Assembly (NCBI RefSeq): GCF_001514125.1
Contig: NZ_KQ948557.1
Location: forward strand, 136,871 to 200,870
Length of the DNA: 64,000 nt
Reading direction: 5' to 3'
Source of the DNA: Streptomyces longwoodensis
GTDB taxonomy: Bacteria > Actinomycetota > Actinomycetes > Streptomycetales > Streptomycetaceae
The notes below the pieces were generated by a model that made no database searches, had not been told where the DNA came from, and was given only the letters and a program-made list of their open reading frames with translations. Shown here one piece after another: positions 9,296 to 18,736 of the stretch (position 1 is its first letter; every line of letters begins with the position of its first letter). The position numbers and the translations under genes are program-made.

Positions 9296-10864
9296 TTGGC
9301 TATGACATCTGCGCGTCGGCCGGTCACCAACCATCACGAGGGGGACCAGGCAAGAGGGACCAGCCTCAGGCTGGCGGCCCCACAGGTAGCCGGCGAATGG
9401 CATCCCACCCGCAACGGTGATACCACTCCGGACTCGGTCGCAGCAGGGTCAAGCCGAAAAGCATGGTGGCTCGCAGCATGCGGTCACGAGTGGCAGGCCG
9501 CGATCCACAGCAGGAGCCGCGGATGCGGGTGCCCCTACTGCGGGAACCGCAAAGTGGGATACGGCAACGACCTGGCGGCCCAGTTCCCCGACGTGGCCTG
9601 CGAGTGGCACCCCACCCGAAACGGCGACGCGCAACCCGACCACATTGCTCCCAAGTCCAATCGGAAGGTCTGGTGGCTGGGGTCCTGCGGCCACGAGTGG
9701 CAGGCCGTCGTGGCGAACCGCACTGCCAGACACTCCGGATGCCCGTACTGCTCCAATCAGAAGGTCGGATTCGGCAACGACCTCGCCACCAGGCACCCGG
9801 AACTCGCAGCGCAGTGGCACCCCACCCGCAACGGAGCCCTGACACCAGACCAAATCCCCTACGGGGCACGGCGCAACGCCTGGTGGCGCTGCGCCAGCGG
9901 CCACGAATGGCGCGCCATGGTATTCAAACGGTCCGCCGGAAGCTCATGCGACCAGTGCAGCCTCACCGGCGTGTCCGAGGTGGAGCTGAGAGCCTTCGCC
10001 GAACTCCGCCACGTACTGGAAGGCCACCTTGCACCGCTCAGGCGTGACGCGCGCCTGAAAACGCCCTACAGGCAACCCCTGCGGGTGGACATGATCCTCG
10101 GCGACATCGCCGTGGAGTACGACGGCTCCTACTGGCACAAGAACACGGGCGCACGCGACCGGGAGAAAACACAGCGGCTGCGACACGCCGGCTACAAAGT
10201 GATCAGGGTGCGCGAGCAACCACTGCCCCTGACCGGCCCCAGCGACACCACCGCACCGAGAGCCGCAAAGCCCTTCCAGGTGGCCGCGGCAGTGCTGCAG
10301 AAAATGATCGACGAGGACTATCTCCCCGCGGCCGCTGCGCACCAGGCAGCCGCAACGTACATCGCCGGCGGCCGGCTCGTCGCCCAGGAAGAAGCAGACC
10401 GCGCCGTGAACGCGCTGCGCGCCCGGGACCACGGAGCCAGATCCCTCGCAGCACAGTTCCCCCACATCGCCGAGCAATGGCATCCGCACCGAAACGGCGA
10501 GCTCACTCCGACGCAGGTCACCGCCGGCTCCGGCAAAGAGGTGTGGTGGCTGTGCGCAGCCGGACACGCATGGCGCGCCAAGATCGACCAGCGTGTCGGT
10601 AAGGGAACCGGATGCGGCTTCTGCTCCGGGCGCTACGCCACCGAGACCACCTCCCTGGCGGCACGAAGACCGGACCTTGCCGCGCAGTGGCATCCGACCC
10701 TCAACGGGGCTCTCCTGCCAACTGACGTGACACCGCATAGCGGGAGCGTGGTGTGGTGGCTGTGCACGCAGGGACATGCCGCCGAAGATTCCGTGGCCAA
10801 CCGGAGCAAGGGCATGGTCTGCCAGTACTGCCCTCGGTCACGCAGAGGCCGGAATGCCTGCTGA
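9296..10864 (+). CDS. Five-zinc-ribbon (DUF4379-type) protein with embedded Vsr-like nuclease
   Basis: 522 residues from a TTG nine bases after GGGAG (9282-9286); an ATG at 9302 is the alternative. The protein has five repeats of ~70 residues, each with a WHPTRNG-type element, a WW-L..CGHEW element and a CPYC/CxxC pair, matching the probable zinc-ribbon family DUF4379. Three repeats (~residues 20-225) precede and two (~375-520) follow a ~110-residue insert. The insert contains LRVDMILGDIAVEYDGSYWH and a lysine/arginine-rich helix ending YKVIRVREQPL, which fits the Vsr/PD-(D/E)XK nuclease fold (D, then E-Y-D-G, then H). The last repeat lacks the HEW element. A DNA-cutting role, perhaps in defence, is inferred from the combination. 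No methylase or helicase partner adjoins it. Confidence 0.8.
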   Translation: MAMTSARRPVTNHHEGDQARGTSLRLAAPQVAGEWHPTRNGDTTPDSVAAGSSRKAWWLAACGHEWQAAIHSRSRGCGCPYCGNRKVGYGNDLAAQFPDVACEWHPTRNGDAQPDHIAPKSNRKVWWLGSCGHEWQAVVANRTARHSGCPYCSNQKVGFGNDLATRHPELAAQWHPTRNGALTPDQIPYGARRNAWWRCASGHEWRAMVFKRSAGSSCDQCSLTGVSEVELRAFAELRHVLEGHLAPLRRDARLKTPYRQPLRVDMILGDIAVEYDGSYWHKNTGARDREKTQRLRHAGYKVIRVREQPLPLTGPSDTTAPRAAKPFQVAAAVLQKMIDEDYLPAAAAHQAAATYIAGGRLVAQEEADRAVNALRARDHGARSLAAQFPHIAEQWHPHRNGELTPTQVTAGSGKEVWWLCAAGHAWRAKIDQRVGKGTGCGFCSGRYATETTSLAARRPDLAAQWHPTLNGALLPTDVTPHSGSVVWWLCTQGHAAEDSVANRSKGMVCQYCPRSRRGRNAC

Positions 10865-11435
10865 AGGCACGAGCGTGCACGCGACACACCCGGGCGGAGA
10901 TCCGTGTGATCAAGGTAGAGAGCGGTCTGGCCATGCTGCGCCGTGGTCAGACCTGCGGGACACGGTACGCCGGGACGGTCACGTATGGCCGGAACCACTC
11001 TTCCGGCCGATGCGCTGCCACACCGTCTCCGGCCGACAGGAGCGCGGCGAACTCACCCATGTGCCACCAGGTCCTGGCCATCTGGCGTCGGGAGGACCCG
11101 GACATCGAGCGGCCCCACGGGGTTGTCGCCTGCTGACCACGTGAGATCACCGGGGCGCGACGCGTGCACACTGGCAGGGGGCTGTCCGCGAGGACAGTGA
11201 GGCCGTCGGCGATCAGCCCGACCAACCGATGAGCAGCACGACGGCCGTGTGCAATGAATGGGGGGTCCTGGCGGGTTCGGGGCGCAGGGCGAACTCACCG
11301 CTGCGTGGGGCACGGTTGCAATGCCACCGGACCAATGTGCCCCACTCCCGTTAGCCACAACCGAGATTGGCTGATCAGGAGGTGCGGGTGCGAGCCCCCG
11401 CGCTGTTGGCGCGGCTCACTGGGTAAGGTCCGGGG
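10865..11435. other. Non-coding stretch, nothing recognised
   Basis: About 570 bases with overlapping short frames on both strands but no recognisable protein. A small GC-rich hairpin-like element lies near 11383-11405. It presumably carries the promoter of the next gene. Confidence 0.4.
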
Positions 11436-13481
11436 ATGTTCTATCCCGGATTGGAGCCGGATCTTGTCGCCGGCATGAGCGAGGCCGGCCTACCTGGCCA
11501 TCAAAGGCAGCTGATACAGGGGGTGCTGAGGGCGATGCACCCCGGTGCGTATGCCACGCAGCACGCGGCGGCCGGGGGAGCAGCCGTACTCGCCCTCAGC
11601 CGCGCCGAAGCGGTGCTCCGAGCTCGAGCGGGCGCGAGCAACGCCAAAGAAGCCCAGCCGAACGGAAAGTTGGCCTACGCGGTCATTGAACGAACCCTGA
11701 AACCCGTTCGAGCACTGAAAGCTGTTGTGACGCCAGCCGGGCAGCCGCTGGTGGATGTCCATGATCTGCTGGCAGACATGGTGCGTCGCGGCGAGGACGA
11801 TCTCAAAGAGCCGTCCCGCTGCAGCGTTCTGGCTCATCAGTTGACAGCGTTCGTACCCAAGATCGAGCGCATCGTTGTGGATCTCTTTGAGCAGGCCTGG
11901 AACACAGCGATCCCTGCGACGGTGGCCGAACGCGCGATCGCCGAGGTCGCCAGTCTCGCCGTGTGGCGTGGACGAGATTATGAATGCCTGGTTGCTGACC
12001 TGCAGCGCTTCCTGCGGCAGGCGCCCTGCGGGCAGGGTCTCCTCTCGGTGCTGCGGCCATTGCATCGCCAGTTTCGGGTGGCTGTCGTCGTGGAGGGCGC
12101 CCGCATCCTGGCCGGACTTGACCGGCTGTTCGACGCCGACGCCGATGTCCGGCAGTTTACGATCGGCAAGAAGGCGCCGGACGGCTGGGGGCAGGGGACC
12201 GCGAAGCTGAGGGCGTTCGCATCGCTCCACGGCCGTCGCCCTGGCGAGGATCCCCGGGAAGGAGAACGAGCCGCTGCCGCCGTCTTGTTGACCCTACGCG
12301 TCACAGCACCTGACCGGGGCGTCGGTGTACACCTGGCCAGGCGAAAGATCGAAGAGGCGCTCGACACTTATGTCGCGGGTCACCGGCTTGCTGAACTGCG
12401 TTTGGCGCCTGAGACGTTGGTCTTCCAGGAGTCAGGCGGTCGCTCGCGTCGTTACACCTCGCGGGGCCCCACGGTCGACACTGCGCGGCCACTGACAAGG
12501 CATTGGCCTGTGGAAATCCGCGAGTGTCTGCGCATGGCCCACATCGCACGTTCCACTTCCTCACCCCTCACCAGCGCAGCCCTGTCCTGGGCCGCCATCG
12601 AAGCGGCCGGTATCTGGCACGGCTACAGCGACAGTGCTGCTCATGTGGACCTCGCCCGCGCGCTCAGTCTTCAGGCGATGCGCCAGCAGCTGCTCAGTTC
12701 CCATCAGTGCGTGCGTCGCGCCGCCAGCGCGGCCCATGACGAGGTAACCCAGCGTGCGGCGGCGACCGGCCGTGCGGTACGCGGCTTGGAGCGGCATCTC
12801 GCCAAGAAGGGTGCTCAGCTCGCCCTGGAACAGCAGCTGCGGGAAATGCGTGGCCGAGCGGCCACAGCCGAATTGGAGGCGGCAGACGCCGACAACCTGT
12901 ATCTCCGGCCGGTGGATGCCATCGACCGAGCGGCTCCGGTGAACGGCCATGGTCTGCTGAGTGATCTCAATCGGTGGGCCGACGTGCTTGCCGGGCCACC
13001 TGGAGCCGCTGGGGAGGTGAAGATCGGCTCAGCAGCCTTGTCCCGCTTGAAAACCGTGCTGCACGGCCTGCCCGCCCACGACGTTGTCGTCTGGCAAGCC
13101 CGCATGAACAACCCGAAGCAGTGCGCAACGTGGCTCGGGGATGTCGAAGAACGCTGCCGAGCTCAGCTCAGCTGGATGTACGTGCTGCGCAACACAGCAC
13201 TGCACCAAGGGGTTTTCGCATCGGTCGCGGACAGCCATGACGCTCACGGGGCCCGCGGAACCCTCGATCTCACACTGGAAATGCTGGGCAACTGGTATGC
13301 GGTGGCCGCCTCGGCCCAACTTCCCCAAGCCGCCTGGACAGCGCGCCAGGTCATTACCGAACTGGCAGAGCGGCAGAAGGATGTGATTCGCCGGCTCAAG
13401 GCAGGCTCTGCCATGACGGACCTGAACTTCACACACCTGACCAGCCCCACATCGAACGGACGCGACCGAACCGTGACGTGA
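11436..13481 (+). CDS. Large helical protein with C-terminal HEPN-type motif
   Basis: 681 residues from an ATG at 11436. The first ~500 residues are helical and not recognised, rich in alanine and arginine, with a likely coiled coil near 450-490. The C-terminal ~150 residues contain WMYVLRNTALHQG, with R585, N586 and H590. This RN-x3-H-x-G element is the hallmark of HEPN domains of the ApeA/RNase type. The product could be an RNA-cleaving effector, but that is inferred only from the motif. It is unrelated by eye to the other HEPN protein at 6447, apart from the motif. It is monocistronic, with gaps of over 500 bases on both sides. Confidence 0.65.
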   Translation: MFYPGLEPDLVAGMSEAGLPGHQRQLIQGVLRAMHPGAYATQHAAAGGAAVLALSRAEAVLRARAGASNAKEAQPNGKLAYAVIERTLKPVRALKAVVTPAGQPLVDVHDLLADMVRRGEDDLKEPSRCSVLAHQLTAFVPKIERIVVDLFEQAWNTAIPATVAERAIAEVASLAVWRGRDYECLVADLQRFLRQAPCGQGLLSVLRPLHRQFRVAVVVEGARILAGLDRLFDADADVRQFTIGKKAPDGWGQGTAKLRAFASLHGRRPGEDPREGERAAAAVLLTLRVTAPDRGVGVHLARRKIEEALDTYVAGHRLAELRLAPETLVFQESGGRSRRYTSRGPTVDTARPLTRHWPVEIRECLRMAHIARSTSSPLTSAALSWAAIEAAGIWHGYSDSAAHVDLARALSLQAMRQQLLSSHQCVRRAASAAHDEVTQRAAATGRAVRGLERHLAKKGAQLALEQQLREMRGRAATAELEAADADNLYLRPVDAIDRAAPVNGHGLLSDLNRWADVLAGPPGAAGEVKIGSAALSRLKTVLHGLPAHDVVVWQARMNNPKQCATWLGDVEERCRAQLSWMYVLRNTALHQGVFASVADSHDAHGARGTLDLTLEMLGNWYAVAASAQLPQAAWTARQVITELAERQKDVIRRLKAGSAMTDLNFTHLTSPTSNGRDRTVT

Positions 13482-13993
13482 AGACGGGCGAATGAGAAGG
13501 GAAGGAAGGGAGTGTCTTGTGCCTATTGGACGACCCGCAGAACGGACAGGGACTCGAACCCTGGTCTCTCCCAAGTGGACCGGAGTGATTGCGAGTCACC
13601 ACACCCGAAGTGACCGGCCCTGCAGAGAGCTTAGCGGATCTACTGGCTGAGGTTGGGGCCTATCGTGGTGCCCTCGCCCCCGCAGTAGCGTCCGTTGGAG
13701 CGCCGTCGCGGACCCGGGCGCGGGCCAGCGCCGCGGGTACGGTGACGGACCGACCGGTCACCGCCGAGACCGCCCTGCTGCAGAAGTCCACTGGCAACTT
13801 CGCCGCCGCCGTCCTCGTCGCCCTGGTCGCGGCGAGGGCCTCCTTCCTCGCGGCCTGGCTCCTCGACCTCGTGCGCATCCCGGACGGCAGCGAGGTCGGG
13901 TGCCCGCCCTCCCCCGAGCACCGACTGGGTCAGGACTGGAGCAGCGCGAGCAGCTCTCGAACGTCGGCCGCTTCGCTGGTGAGACCAAGGTCT
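13482..13993. other. Spacer with a tRNA-like T-arm, no gene recognised
   Basis: Between convergent genes. On the minus strand at about 13550-13566 there is a perfect five-pair stem CAGGG/CCCTG around the seven-base loop TTCGAGT, exactly the shape of a tRNA T-arm. A matching acceptor strand and a regular anticodon arm are not found, so I treat it as a possible tRNA fragment or chance hairpin. Frames over the rest of the stretch do not look like proteins. Confidence 0.35.
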
Positions 13994-16345
13994 TCAAGCA
14001 GGCAGGCTGCACAGGTGAGTGATGGCCTGGCTTGTGTCGCCTGCGGTGATCCAGACCCGGCCGATGGCGCTCAGCGCGTGCGCGTACAAATCGTGGGCGT
14101 TGGCGCGTTCGCACGCTGCTTGGGCCTGTAGTAGATAGGCAATTCGCTGCTGCGGTGTGAGGTCGGTCAGCAATTCGGTGCAGGTCATCAGGATTGCCGC
14201 CTCGTCGCGGGGATTGCCTGCGGTGCGGCGGACGGCTTCGATGGCTCGCTCGCAGACCGCCTGTGCTTCCTCAGACTGCCCCGCCGCCTGGAGTGCGAAT
14301 GCTGCCGTACACAGCGCTTTCGCTTCGTTGGTGGTGTCGCCGAGTTGCTGGAACAGCGAGGACGCTTCTTCTGCTGCGGCGCACGCCTGTGCGACGTTCC
14401 CCAGTTCCTGGTGGTCCAGGGACAGGTTGTTCAGCACCGCGGCCTGTTCCTGCAGGTCTCCACAAGCCCTTTGGGCCGTCAGGGCTTCCTGGTGGATCTG
14501 AAGTGCCTCGGCAGGTTTCCCTGCATCGTGCAGGACTGAGCCGAGCCCGTTAAGTGCCTTGCCGCGTTCGTTGTGGTTGTCCATTGAGGCGAAGAGTTCG
14601 GCTGCCCGTTCGTGAGCCAGGGCAGCCTCGTCGTAGCGTGAGGTCTCGTTCAGGGCGATGCCGAGGTTGTTCCATGCTCCTGCCTCGGCGGCCAGTGCTC
14701 CTGCTTGGTGAGCAACGTCGCACGCGATCGTCGTCACGGCGATCAAGTCGTCGAAGTATCCGCGCCAGGTGAGGTAGTCGTAGAGGATCACCGGGAGTTG
14801 GACAGCGAGGTCCTGGTGCCCGGTGGCGGCTGCGGTAGCCACGGTCGCGGTGAGATTGACACGCTCGCTGTCCAGCCAGGCCAATGCCTCGTCTTGATCG
14901 GTGAATGCGCCTGCCGCAGACGAGGGCGCCCCATTGGCGAGGTGGGAGCTGGCCGCGAGGGCGGTGGTGGTGTAGTGCTCGAGCAGCCGGCTCCGTGCCT
15001 GAGCGTGGGGTTCCGCCGCACCCGGTGTCTCTTCTCCTCCGACGCCATTCGCTGCAGCCCGCTGACTGCCGTGCACGAGCTCGGTGGCGTAGTCGCGGAC
15101 GAGGTCGTGCATCGACCAGCGCCTGTTCACGCAATCGAGCAGGTGCGCCTGGACGAGATCGCGGAGCATGGTGCGGACGGTCTGCAGCGGGTAGGCAGCG
15201 AGGACTGCCGCTGCTTCAAGGCCGATGTCGGGACCAGGATTGAGCGCCAGGAGACGAAAGAGTCCGGCATGATCGGGTGAAAGGCGACGGTAGGAGAGAT
15301 CGAAGGAGGCGCGGACAGCCTGCTCTCCGACGTCCAAGAGGCTCAGCCGCGACCGGGCCGCGGCGAGTTCGGCCGCGAGCTCGGTGACGGTCTGGTCGGG
15401 TTCCAGGATCAGCAGGGCGGCGCTGATGTGCAGAGCCAGCGGCAGGTATCCGCACAGGCGGGCCAGTTCCGCAATTCCGTCTCGGGCCTCAAGGACGCGT
15501 CGGTCGGCGGGGTTGGCTTGCTGCAGGGCAGCCCGCAGGAGTGCCACCGCCGCCTCGGGGCTGAGCACGGCAAGATCCAGGAGTCGCGCGTCGAGGGTCG
15601 GCAGGGTGTGCCGGGAAGTGATCAGGACTTGGTGCCGACGGCTGCCGGGAAGCAGGAGACGGACCTGATCAGCGCTGGCGGCGTTGTCGGCCACGATGAG
15701 CAGACGTTGCCCCTGGTCGGCCCGGTCTTCCAGTTCGGACCGGTACAACGCTGCCCGTTCCTCAGCCGCTGCAGGAATGCTGGCCGAGTCCACCCCGAGA
15801 GCCCGCAGGAGCGCCTCCAGAGCCTGGCCTGGCTGTACCGGTTTGTCGTCGTATCCATGCAAGTCGATGAAGAGGCTGCCGCTGAACCAGCCGGCCTCGG
15901 TGGCGGCATGCCCACAAGCCAGGGCGAGCGCCGTTTTGCCCACACCGGCAAGTCCAGCGACCGAAGTGACCAGCACGGGCGGCAGGACACCGTCTGCAGC
16001 CGGGGCAGCGATCGGTCCGGTCCCGGAGGAGTTCACGTCCCGCTGCGGCGACACGGTGTGCGGCCGAAGGGCCGACAGAATCTGCTCGATCTCTGTGTCC
16101 CGGCCGGTGAGCTTTGAGGGCGCTGCGGGGAGGGAGGCCAGCGCGGTCGGCGCAGGTGCGGCTGGGTGAACGTTGACCGTCAGAGGACTGTGGTCGCCCG
16201 TGGTGACCGCGCCGATGCTCCCGGCGGCCGCAACAGAGCGCAGGCCGGACGCCTCCACGCCGGTTTCCGGCATCAAGGACCGCCGGTCAGCAGGCGAGTT
16301 CTGCGATTCGGCGGCTGGTCTAGGCTTCCTCTGCCACGGATTCAT
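13994..16345 (-). CDS. NB-ARC ATPase with C-terminal TPR repeats (NLR-like)
   Basis: 783 residues. The N-terminal ~60 residues carry a glycine-rich motif, RSVAAAGSIGAVTTGD at 36-51, which also appears twice in the gene just upstream. The NB-ARC module follows: Walker A GLAGVGKT at 131-138, Walker B-like LLIVADNAAS, and the sensor segment VLITSRHT. A winged-helix region comes next, and from ~residue 480 a set of tetratricopeptide repeats (ALAHERAAELFASMDN, ALQIHQEALTAQRACGD and others). This is the architecture of bacterial NLR/STAND proteins, in which TPRs sense and the N-terminus signals. The start ATG overlaps the stop of the upstream small membrane-protein gene (ATGA), so the pair is co-translated. 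A transcription-factor role like AfsR is unlikely because no DNA-binding domain is present. Confidence 0.85.
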   Translation of the reverse strand: MNPWQRKPRPAAESQNSPADRRSLMPETGVEASGLRSVAAAGSIGAVTTGDHSPLTVNVHPAAPAPTALASLPAAPSKLTGRDTEIEQILSALRPHTVSPQRDVNSSGTGPIAAPAADGVLPPVLVTSVAGLAGVGKTALALACGHAATEAGWFSGSLFIDLHGYDDKPVQPGQALEALLRALGVDSASIPAAAEERAALYRSELEDRADQGQRLLIVADNAASADQVRLLLPGSRRHQVLITSRHTLPTLDARLLDLAVLSPEAAVALLRAALQQANPADRRVLEARDGIAELARLCGYLPLALHISAALLILEPDQTVTELAAELAAARSRLSLLDVGEQAVRASFDLSYRRLSPDHAGLFRLLALNPGPDIGLEAAAVLAAYPLQTVRTMLRDLVQAHLLDCVNRRWSMHDLVRDYATELVHGSQRAAANGVGGEETPGAAEPHAQARSRLLEHYTTTALAASSHLANGAPSSAAGAFTDQDEALAWLDSERVNLTATVATAAATGHQDLAVQLPVILYDYLTWRGYFDDLIAVTTIACDVAHQAGALAAEAGAWNNLGIALNETSRYDEAALAHERAAELFASMDNHNERGKALNGLGSVLHDAGKPAEALQIHQEALTAQRACGDLQEQAAVLNNLSLDHQELGNVAQACAAAEEASSLFQQLGDTTNEAKALCTAAFALQAAGQSEEAQAVCERAIEAVRRTAGNPRDEAAILMTCTELLTDLTPQQRIAYLLQAQAACERANAHDLYAHALSAIGRVWITAGDTSQAITHLCSLPA

Positions 16346-16737
16346 GCGCGCGCGTCGTCTCCGGTGATGGCCTCGCCGATCCCGCCGGCCGCTGCGACGC
16401 CTCGCTCACCCATCGCTTGCGCCGAACCGGAAGTCCCTGCTGCCGGTGGTGGTGTCACCGGGGGTGTGGTGAGGGTGGCGCGATCGCCGGTAACCGCCCG
16501 ACCGACGCTGCCGCCGGCCGCGACGGAACGCGTTCCCGCCGCTGTCGCAACGGCCCCTTGGCTGCCGGCAGCTGACGGCCGCAGAAGCGTGTAGCAACTC
16601 AACGCGAGCCCTACCAGACCTGCGACCGAGCCAGCCACGCTCGCCACCTGATCTGCCGTGTCGAGATCGGCCACGGCCGCGACCACGCCCAGCCCCACCG
16701 CCGCCAGCCCGCACAGCACCGCCAGCAGCCACACCAT
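16342..16737 (-). CDS. Small membrane protein with two copies of the NLR's glycine-rich motif
   Basis: 131 residues from an ATG at 16737 (a GTG at 16758 is possible). Two hydrophobic segments (about 3-23 and 35-53) form a small membrane domain. The remaining tail is Gly/Ala/Thr/Pro-rich and holds RSVAAGGSVGRAVTGD (70-85) and RGVAAAGGIGEAITGD (112-127). The same motif occurs once near the N-terminus of the overlapping NB-ARC gene downstream. A short motif shared by an NLR N-terminus and a small adjacent effector is the pattern reported for bacterial amyloid-signalling (BASS) pairs. I infer that this protein is the membrane-acting partner of the NLR. No enzymatic domain is visible. Confidence 0.7.
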   Translation of the reverse strand: MVWLLAVLCGLAAVGLGVVAAVADLDTADQVASVAGSVAGLVGLALSCYTLLRPSAAGSQGAVATAAGTRSVAAGGSVGRAVTGDRATLTTPPVTPPPAAGTSGSAQAMGERGVAAAGGIGEAITGDDARA

Positions 16738-16958
16738 AATTCTCGCCCGTCCCGTCACTCCCACATCATCGCACTGGGGACTGACATCCCGGCCGCCCAC
16801 TGCTCGCCCCCAGTGCCGCACCGAATCCCCTGCTGCCCATGGGCAGAGCGTGTGGCCGACTGCGACGAATCGGATTGCTGTTCGTATGGCTGCCGCGTCA
16901 TGCTTGCTGCAACCGTACGGCTCTGGACCAGGCGGTTCACATATTCCTGGAGGAAGTG

Positions 16959-17771
16959 ATGGGGGCACGCGGTCAAGCGGGGGCGGATCCCGCGGCGCGC
17001 CACCGCGGCAGACTCGGGGCGTTCGTGGTGCGCGCCCGCAGGGTGGAGGCACACTCGCTGGCGGCGGATTGGGACGCGTTGGTTGCCCTGGCCGGCGCGC
17101 CGTACGTGGTGACGGCTCTCGGTAACGGTGAGGTACACATCCGGCAGGAGTGCCCGGCCGAGGAAGTCGTTGAGTCGGCTGCGGCCCGGATCAGGCCTCT
17201 GTTGCTGGAAGATGACGCCTGCTCGTATCTAAAGGCACTGGCCGCGGTGGGGTACCTCTGCCGAGAACTGCCACACGACACGGCGTGGATAAAGACGGCG
17301 CGGGCCGAGTGGCGCACGAGAACTGAGGCGAACACCGCACGGGAGGGCGGCTACCAGGTCATGCTCGGTGACACCGCCGAGGGCTGGACCTTCGGACTCG
17401 ACGACCGCAAGCTGGCCAAGGCGTGGATCTACGGCGACCTGGTTCACCACGACACCCAACTCCTCGACGAGGCCGATCCCTTCGGCCTGTCTGAACGATT
17501 CCGTGCCGCGGTGCCCTTGGTCGCCTGGATCATGGTCAAGGCGATCGAACTTCTCAACTACGTCCGAGCCCTCCAGACTGACGGACTTCTCGGGCTCCCA
17601 GTGCAACTATTCGACCGTGAGGTCGTCCTGGCATCAACCCGATGGGAGCACACGGCACGGGCGTACATGGCACCGGTCGGAACGCCCGCACCCGCTGATG
17701 CCCTGGCTCCCTTCAGCGACGAGTGGATCCCGCTATTGGACAGCGCTGTCCTGCGGCACGCAGATGGCTGA
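16959..17771 (+). CDS. Conserved-looking actinobacterial protein of unknown function
   Basis: 270 residues; the ATG at 16959 lies four bases after GGAGGA. The protein is acidic, soluble and mostly helical, with no signal peptide or cysteine motif. Notable segments are DDACSYLKALAAVGYLCREL (~85-105), GYQVMLGDTAEGWTFGLDD and VPLVAWIMVKAIELLNYVRAL near 190. I do not recognise the family. It is divergent from the NLR pair and is followed by the damaged IS481 region. Confidence 0.55.
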   Translation: MGARGQAGADPAARHRGRLGAFVVRARRVEAHSLAADWDALVALAGAPYVVTALGNGEVHIRQECPAEEVVESAAARIRPLLLEDDACSYLKALAAVGYLCRELPHDTAWIKTARAEWRTRTEANTAREGGYQVMLGDTAEGWTFGLDDRKLAKAWIYGDLVHHDTQLLDEADPFGLSERFRAAVPLVAWIMVKAIELLNYVRALQTDGLLGLPVQLFDREVVLASTRWEHTARAYMAPVGTPAPADALAPFSDEWIPLLDSAVLRHADG

Positions 17772-17965
17772 TCCCGGCTGGGAGTCCAGGTCCGGCGATC
17801 TGACTGCGGATTTCAAGCACTGCGTGCCGCGCAGCAGCTCCTTCCTCGTGCCGTGAGACCTACCTGCCCTATAAGAGGAGAGATCTTCCTGCACGTAGTC
17901 GGCAACAGTGCGCAAGGGATAGGCCAACCCGATCAGCAGGCCGGCGGGCGCTCTCGAACCAAGAT

Positions 17966-18736
17966 CTAGGTGTATTGACCCGCAGGGTTGTTCACACGGC
18001 TGATCGGTGGCTGGCCTCCGAGTGCGGTGTGGCAGCGATGGTGGTTGTAGGTGTGCAGGAAGTCTGCCAGGGCCGCGGTGCGTTCGGTGTTGCTGGTGTA
18101 GGGCCGCAGGTAGGCCCACTCGTCGAGCAAGGTGCGGTTGAAGCGTTCGACTTTGCCGTTGGTCTGCGGCCGGTAGATGCGGGTGAGTTTGCCGACCGCG
18201 CCGAGGTCGGCCAGCGTCTGCCGCCAGGCGAAGCTTTTGCGGTAGGGCCAGGCGTTGTCGGTCAGGACGCGTTCGATGCGGGTGATGCCGTGCCCGGCGA
18301 AGAAGGCCGCGGCCCGCCGCAGGAACTCGGCGCAGGTGGCGGCCTTCTCGTCCGCGTGGACTTCGCTGTATGCCAGGCGGGAGTGGTCGTCGACGGCGGA
18401 GTGGATGTAGTCGAAGCCCATGCTGCTGCGCCGGGCGCGGCCAGCCTGGCGGCCCAGCACCTTGTGGCCGCCGCCGTCGGGGATGCGGCCGAGTTTCTTG
18501 ACGTCCACGTGGACCAGTTCGCCGAGCCGGGCCCGCTCGTAGCGGTGGATGACCTGGCCCGTGGGCCGGTCCAGGTGGGCCAGGCGGTTCAGGCCGTGGC
18601 GGACCAGGATCCGGTGCACGATCGAGGCGGGCAGGCCGAGGACCGGTCCGAGCCGTGCGGGACCGATTTTGCGGGTCTGCCGCAGGTGACACACCCGGGC
18701 CTCGACGGTGGCCGCCGTGCGGTGCGGGGTCGCCAT
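17966..18736 (-). mobile_element. IS481-family transposase, 5'-truncated
   Basis: 256 residues remain of a transposase that is normally ~320 long. The catalytic DDE core is present: D in ELVHVDVKKLGRIPDGGG, D in SAVDDHSRLAYSEV, LTDNAWPYR, and PQTNGKVERFNRT with the glutamate, then the usual YNHHRCHTALGG tail. The N-terminal ~70 residues with the helix-turn-helix are missing. The open frame starts exactly where a fragment of another gene (see 18735) begins on the opposite strand, so the 5' end was lost by rearrangement. The IS is therefore probably inactive. Terminal inverted repeats were not identified. Confidence 0.85.

Noticed and set aside
13589..14131. 180-residue plus-strand open frame
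   Set aside because: Partly antisense to the TPR end of the NLR-like gene, with no ribosome site and no recognisable domain.
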